This document shows positions 6,802 through 9,349 of a DNA stretch of 9,349 bases, piece after piece. A program made the translations under genes and the position numbers. Position 1 is the first letter of the stretch, and every line of letters begins with the position of its first letter. Below the pieces are notes generated by a model. It was not told where the DNA came from. It searched no databases and saw nothing but the letters and a program-made list of their open reading frames with translations. The DNA comes from Actinomycetota bacterium (GTDB lineage Bacteria > Actinomycetota > Actinomycetes > Nanopelagicales > Nanopelagicaceae): contig RFRA01000033.1 of NCBI GenBank assembly GCA_009924725.1, positions 1 through 9,349 on the forward strand, given 5' to 3'.

Positions 6802-6843
6802 TTGGAAACTCCCCTTATTGCGAAACTGTACGCAAACTGTTAG

Positions 6844-6860
6844 CCACCGCAGTTCGGTGG
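6844..6860 (-). repeat. GC-rich hairpin in the efp leader
   Basis: CCACCG and CGGTGG form a perfect 6 bp stem around a 5-base loop. It lies 43-59 bases before the efp start codon. What follows on the minus strand is CTAACAGTTTG rather than a T tract, so an intrinsic terminator is unlikely. Next to it toward efp, the heptamer AAACTGT occurs twice on the plus strand (6823-6829 and 6834-6840) at 11 bp spacing, close to one helical turn. Confidence 0.4.
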
Positions 6861-6887
6861 GCTCGAATAGGTGATCAGGATACCCAA

Positions 6888-6901
6888 TATTCGTACGAAT
6901 A
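6888..6901. repeat. Perfect 14 bp palindrome upstream of efp
   Basis: TATTCGTACGAATA is identical to its reverse complement. It lies 87 bp upstream of the efp start and may fall between possible -35 and -10 elements. Such short perfect palindromes are typical operators for dimeric regulators, but I recognise no specific regulator site. It does not match the actinobacterial LexA box as I know it. Confidence 0.5.
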
Positions 6902-6937
6902 CTTAAATCCGCACCTGCTTAATCAATTTGTTAATGA

Positions 6938-7369
6938 TTACTTAATTAGGCCCTTAAGCGCTGAGATCGCCAAAGCATATGAATTTGGCCCAAAACCGCC
7001 GATTGTCCCGTTTGCGACACCAGAAATAACTGAGGTGTGACGAAACTCTTCGCGGGCCAAGGGATTAGATAAGTGCACTTCAATTAGTGGCGACTTAACT
7101 AATTCAGCCGCGTCACGAATCGCATATGAATAATGTGTAAATGCAGCTGGGTTGATGATTACTGGCGTTGAATTATCGGCAGCTTCATGTAACCAAGAAA
7201 TGATGGTCGCCTCATCATCGCTTTGTCGAACATCTGCTGCAAAACCCTGGCTTTTGGCAGACTCTTCAATGAAAGACTTAAGTTGCGGGTAATTGAAATC
7301 CCCATAAATGCTCGAGTCGCGAATATCTAACCGGGCCAGGTTCGGACCATTAATCACCAAAATTTTCAT
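6938..7369 (-). CDS. aroQ: 3-dehydroquinate dehydratase, type II
   Basis: This enzyme dehydrates 3-dehydroquinate to 3-dehydroshikimate, the third shikimate-pathway step. The 143-residue length and motifs are those of the small dodecameric type II family, not the Schiff-base type I. The N-terminal KILVINGPNLARLDIRD gives the essential lid arginine (Arg17), followed by the catalytic Tyr22 in SIYGDF. IINPAAFTHYS supplies Asn73 and His79, and PLIEVHLSN carries the catalytic His99. REEFRHTS supplies Arg110. The GIxGFG-like C-terminal segment reads GTIGGFGPNSYALAI. The ATG at 7369 overlaps the aroB stop by 4 bp (ATGA) and has GAGAGG 8 bases upstream (7378-7383). It is the last gene of the aro unit in this window. 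Confidence 0.97.
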   Translation of the reverse strand: MKILVINGPNLARLDIRDSSIYGDFNYPQLKSFIEESAKSQGFAADVRQSDDEATIISWLHEAADNSTPVIINPAAFTHYSYAIRDAAELVKSPLIEVHLSNPLAREEFRHTSVISGVANGTIGGFGPNSYALAISALKGLIK

Positions 7370-8421
7370 GAGCCAAGCCTCTCATATGCTGCGAGTAAGT
7401 CGCTTTCACTTGGCGCTTCAATTCGTAGCGTCTCGCCAATTTCGCTGATTGCTACAAATCGCAATGTGCCAGATCGTGATTTCTTGTCGATGGCCATATT
7501 TGCCCGCAGCTCTGACCAATGACGACTCTCATATGAGGTAGGCAATCCAAGATTACTTAGAATCTCCCGGTGTAAATCAGTTTCCTGATCGGCGAGGATG
7601 CCGCACTGATTCGCCAGATTTGCGGCGAATACCAGTCCAATCGAAACGCATTCGCCATGTCGCAACGTGTACTTACTATGCAATTCGATGGCGTGACCTA
7701 GCGTGTGACCGTAGTTCAAGATTTCACGATCAAAGCTTTCTTTAAAATCGCCACTAACGACTTTTGCCTTAACCGTAATTGAACGGGTTATAAGTTCTAG
7801 CGTCAAACCACGATCACTACGAACTTCAAACAAATTTTTCTCTTTAAGAAGTTCAACAATCTTGGCATCTACAATAAAACCACACTTAATTACCTCGGCT
7901 AAACCAGCGGCGAAGTCGCGATCACTCAAGGAATCGAGCCAGGCAAGATCTACTAATACTGCAATCGGTGAATAAAAGGAACCAATTAAATTCTTGCCGT
8001 ACTCACTATTGATTCCGGTCTTTCCGCCAACTGCCGCATCAACCATCGCTGCCAGTGTCGTCGGAACGGCCACCCAATCAATGCCACGTAACCAACTGCT
8101 GGCGACAAAACCAGATAAATCTGTAACAGCTCCGCCGCCTACCGCCACAATCAAGTCGTTCCGTGTGAAACCAGCAGCCCCTAACCAATCCAGTACTTTT
8201 TGGTAGGTACTAAAAGACTTACCCGCTTCAGAATCTGGCACTGTGAAAATGTGTATCTGCGCATCTGTAACTGGCAGATTTACAATGCGATCGCGCATAG
8301 TCTCCGAAACAATTACGGCTACTTGACCGCGATTTGCTAAATATGGCTCGATCGCTTTCTGCCAGTCAATATCAATAACAACTTCATAATTACGATCAGC
8401 CGTAATTGAAATCCTATTCAT
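7366..8421 (-). CDS. aroB: 3-dehydroquinate synthase
   Basis: AroB converts DAHP to 3-dehydroquinate with NAD and a divalent metal. The 351-residue length is normal. The NAD-binding region includes PDSEAGKS (62-69), GGGAVTDLSGFVAS (95-108) and PTTLAAMVDAAVGGKTGIN (120-138). The metal ligands are Glu176 in AEVIK, His239 in NYGHTLGHAIE and His255 in RHGECVSIG. MAIDKKSRSG (309-318) is the late phosphate-binding segment. The start is ATG at 8421, sharing one base with the aroK stop (TAATG); only a weak GGTGG precedes it, so re-initiation after aroK is likely. The protein shows no fusion or truncation. Confidence 0.98.
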   Translation of the reverse strand: MNRISITADRNYEVVIDIDWQKAIEPYLANRGQVAVIVSETMRDRIVNLPVTDAQIHIFTVPDSEAGKSFSTYQKVLDWLGAAGFTRNDLIVAVGGGAVTDLSGFVASSWLRGIDWVAVPTTLAAMVDAAVGGKTGINSEYGKNLIGSFYSPIAVLVDLAWLDSLSDRDFAAGLAEVIKCGFIVDAKIVELLKEKNLFEVRSDRGLTLELITRSITVKAKVVSGDFKESFDREILNYGHTLGHAIELHSKYTLRHGECVSIGLVFAANLANQCGILADQETDLHREILSNLGLPTSYESRHWSELRANMAIDKKSRSGTLRFVAISEIGETLRIEAPSESDLLAAYERLGS

Positions 8422-8924
8422 TAGGCCACCGCGAAAATGTCAGCACAGATTTCATTAACAGTACGATCATCAACTGGCACTACTGCGGTTGCGAGACTCT
8501 CATAAATTGGACGTCTCGAACTCATCAGTTCGTTCCATTGGGCCCGTGGATTTCCCAACAAAAGCGGACGATCACGATTGAAACCAACGCGAGCGGCAGC
8601 TTTTCCGAGCGAAATATCCAGAAAAATTATGGTCGCGCCACTGTTACGTAGCAATTCTTGAGCTTGCGGTGAGATAGGAGCACCTCCCCCGAGTGAGACA
8701 ACGCCATTATCTGATTGCAAAACTTCGGATAACACAATCAATTCCTCGCTACGGAAAACTGGTTCGCCCAAATCAACAAATATGTCGGAGATTTTCTTAC
8801 CCAATTTAGCTTCGATCAGGGAATCAGTATCAGCGAATTTAACTTTCAATTTCTTTGCTAACGAATGGCCAATAGTGCTCTTTCCGGCACCCGGTGGGCC
8901 AATCAGAATAATCTGGTTGCTCAT
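8421..8924 (-). CDS. aroK: Shikimate kinase
   Basis: AroK phosphorylates shikimate at the 3-position using ATP. The 167-residue protein is of usual size for a stand-alone kinase. It has the Walker A motif GPPGAGKST (residues 9-17), the shikimate-binding DTD (Asp32 and Asp34), Arg58 in VFRSEE, the GGGAP loop (79-83), the lid arginine in NRDRP (Arg117) and a further substrate-side RRP at 137-139. The ATG at 8924 lies in an ATGA overlap with aroC. No clear ribosome binding site precedes it, which suggests coupling to aroC translation. Order aroC-aroK-aroB-aroQ is common in actinobacteria. Confidence 0.97.
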   Translation of the reverse strand: MSNQIILIGPPGAGKSTIGHSLAKKLKVKFADTDSLIEAKLGKKISDIFVDLGEPVFRSEELIVLSEVLQSDNGVVSLGGGAPISPQAQELLRNSGATIIFLDISLGKAAARVGFNRDRPLLLGNPRAQWNELMSSRRPIYESLATAVVPVDDRTVNEICADIFAVA

Positions 8925-9349
8925 TTTATCGATAGGTGCGCGATGTAGCTTTCGAAATTGCGCTTAGTCTCACCAACACTGTCGCCCCCGAATTTTTCGA
9001 GCACTGCTTCAGCGAGTACAAGTGCAACCATCGCTTCGGCTACAACTCCAGCAGCTGGCACGGCGCAAACATCAGAGCGCTGGTTAATCGCCTTTGCTGC
9101 CTCACCAGTCTTAACATCAATAGTGTCTAACGCTTTTGGAACTGTGGAAATAGGTTTCATTGCAGCCCGCACGCGCAAGATTTCCCCATTAGACATGCCG
9201 CCTTCAGTGCCACCTGCTCGGTCAGTACGACGACGGATGGCACCGTCTGGACCGCGCTCAATTTCATCATGTGCTACTGAACCACGACGAGTTGCCGTGG
9301 TAAATCCATCGCCAACTTCGACACCTTTAATCGCTTGAATACCCATCAT
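8921..9349 (-). CDS. aroC: Chorismate synthase, 3' part (C-terminal 142 residues)
   Basis: AroC removes phosphate from EPSP to make chorismate and requires reduced FMN. The visible 142 residues match the C-terminal part of the family: GIQAIKGVEVGDGF, the GSVAHDEI loop, RAGGTEGGMSNGE, VRAAMKPISTVPKAL, the RSDVCAVPAAGVVAEAMVALVLAEA helix region (signature near residues 90-115 of this part) and the terminal LEKFGGDSVGE. Full-length proteins are about 390-400 residues, so the N-terminal 250 or so lie beyond the right edge. The two Met codons at the very edge are internal, not a start. It overlaps aroK by 4 bp and is the first visible gene of the aro unit. Confidence 0.97.
   Translation of the reverse strand: MMGIQAIKGVEVGDGFTTATRRGSVAHDEIERGPDGAIRRRTDRAGGTEGGMSNGEILRVRAAMKPISTVPKALDTIDVKTGEAAKAINQRSDVCAVPAAGVVAEAMVALVLAEAVLEKFGGDSVGETKRNFESYIAHLSIK

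Larger units (their letters stand above)
6802..6937 (-). promoter_or_regulatory. aroQ-efp spacer, likely efp-nusB promoter region
   Basis: This is one of only two non-coding stretches in the window. Reading toward efp it holds an AT-rich inverted repeat just at the aroQ stop, a perfect 14 bp palindrome (6888-6901), a GC hairpin (6844-6860), a short direct repeat (6823-6840) and the efp ribosome binding site (6809-6816). A -10-like TATCCT is present on the minus strand just downstream of the palindrome, with a poor TTTAAG 19 bases upstream as a possible -35. I cannot fix a promoter with confidence, but the length of the gap in an otherwise overlapped gene cluster suggests separate initiation of efp-nusB. 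Confidence 0.4.

Noticed and set aside
6844..6860. GC hairpin as an intrinsic terminator for the aro unit
   Set aside because: No T tract follows on either strand; kept only as an unexplained hairpin.
6888..6901. Palindrome as a LexA (SOS) box
   Set aside because: The actinobacterial LexA consensus centres on CGAAC...GTTCG; TATTCGTACGAATA does not match it, and efp is not an SOS gene.
6920..6940. TAATCA/TGATTA inverted repeat at the aroQ stop as a terminator
   Set aside because: The stem is only six AT-rich pairs with no following T tract, so it is too weak for an intrinsic terminator.
8958..9338. Plus-strand open frame of 126 codons
   Set aside because: It lies entirely antisense to the well-conserved aroC frame and has a low-complexity Ser/Ala/Pro/Arg composition typical of a shadow frame.
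9341..9349. ATG ATG at the right edge as the aroC start
   Set aside because: Residues directly after it match the middle of chorismate synthase, and a true start would leave about 250 N-terminal residues missing. It is an internal position at the window edge.
1..9349. Mobile elements, CRISPR arrays, tRNA or rRNA genes, or a novel defence system
   Set aside because: Nearly every base is assigned to conserved housekeeping genes on one strand or the other. I saw no repeat arrays, transposase motifs, attachment sites or structural RNA genes.

Overview
The window is a compact bacterial biosynthetic region of 12 protein genes, 11 on the minus strand and one (bldD) on the plus strand. The gene order (aroC-aroK-aroB-aroQ-efp-nusB, bldD, pyrR-pyrB-pyrC-carA-carB), a BldD-family regulator and an EF-P with an actinobacterial-type PGKGP loop all point to an actinobacterium. 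Base composition looks near or below 50% GC by eye, low for that phylum. Spacers are very short and the pepQ gene often found next to efp is absent. This suggests a genome-streamlined lineage such as the freshwater acI group (Nanopelagicales); that placement is inference and no taxonomic marker was tested.

Right-hand part (about 6940-9349, minus strand): the 3' part of aroC, then aroK, aroB and aroQ, joined by 1-4 bp overlaps. They encode the type II 3-dehydroquinase, 3-dehydroquinate synthase, shikimate kinase and chorismate synthase of the shikimate pathway. A 136 bp spacer with a perfect 14 bp palindrome, a GC hairpin and a short direct repeat precedes efp and nusB, which are translation and transcription factors overlapping by one base.

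Centre (5205-5841): bldD reads rightward and its 3' end overlaps the convergent nusB 3' end by 23 bp. The predicted BldD keeps the RXD-X8-RXXD signature that binds cyclic di-GMP in Streptomyces BldD. The 124 bp spacer between bldD and the divergent pyrR is the main regulatory segment. It holds a long imperfect inverted repeat next to the bldD start and, in the pyrR leader, a sequence fitting the PyrR RNA-binding element directly over the pyrR ribosome binding site.

Left-hand part (1-5204, minus strand): pyrR-pyrB-pyrC-carA-carB form one tightly overlapped pyrimidine operon. CarAB makes carbamoyl phosphate, PyrB and PyrC carry it to dihydroorotate, and PyrR probably senses uridine nucleotides and represses translation of the whole coupled message. 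carB runs off the left edge and aroC off the right edge. Nothing here looks like a new defence or mobile system. The points of most interest are the PyrR leader, the c-di-GMP motif in BldD and the unexplained palindromes in the two intergenic regions.
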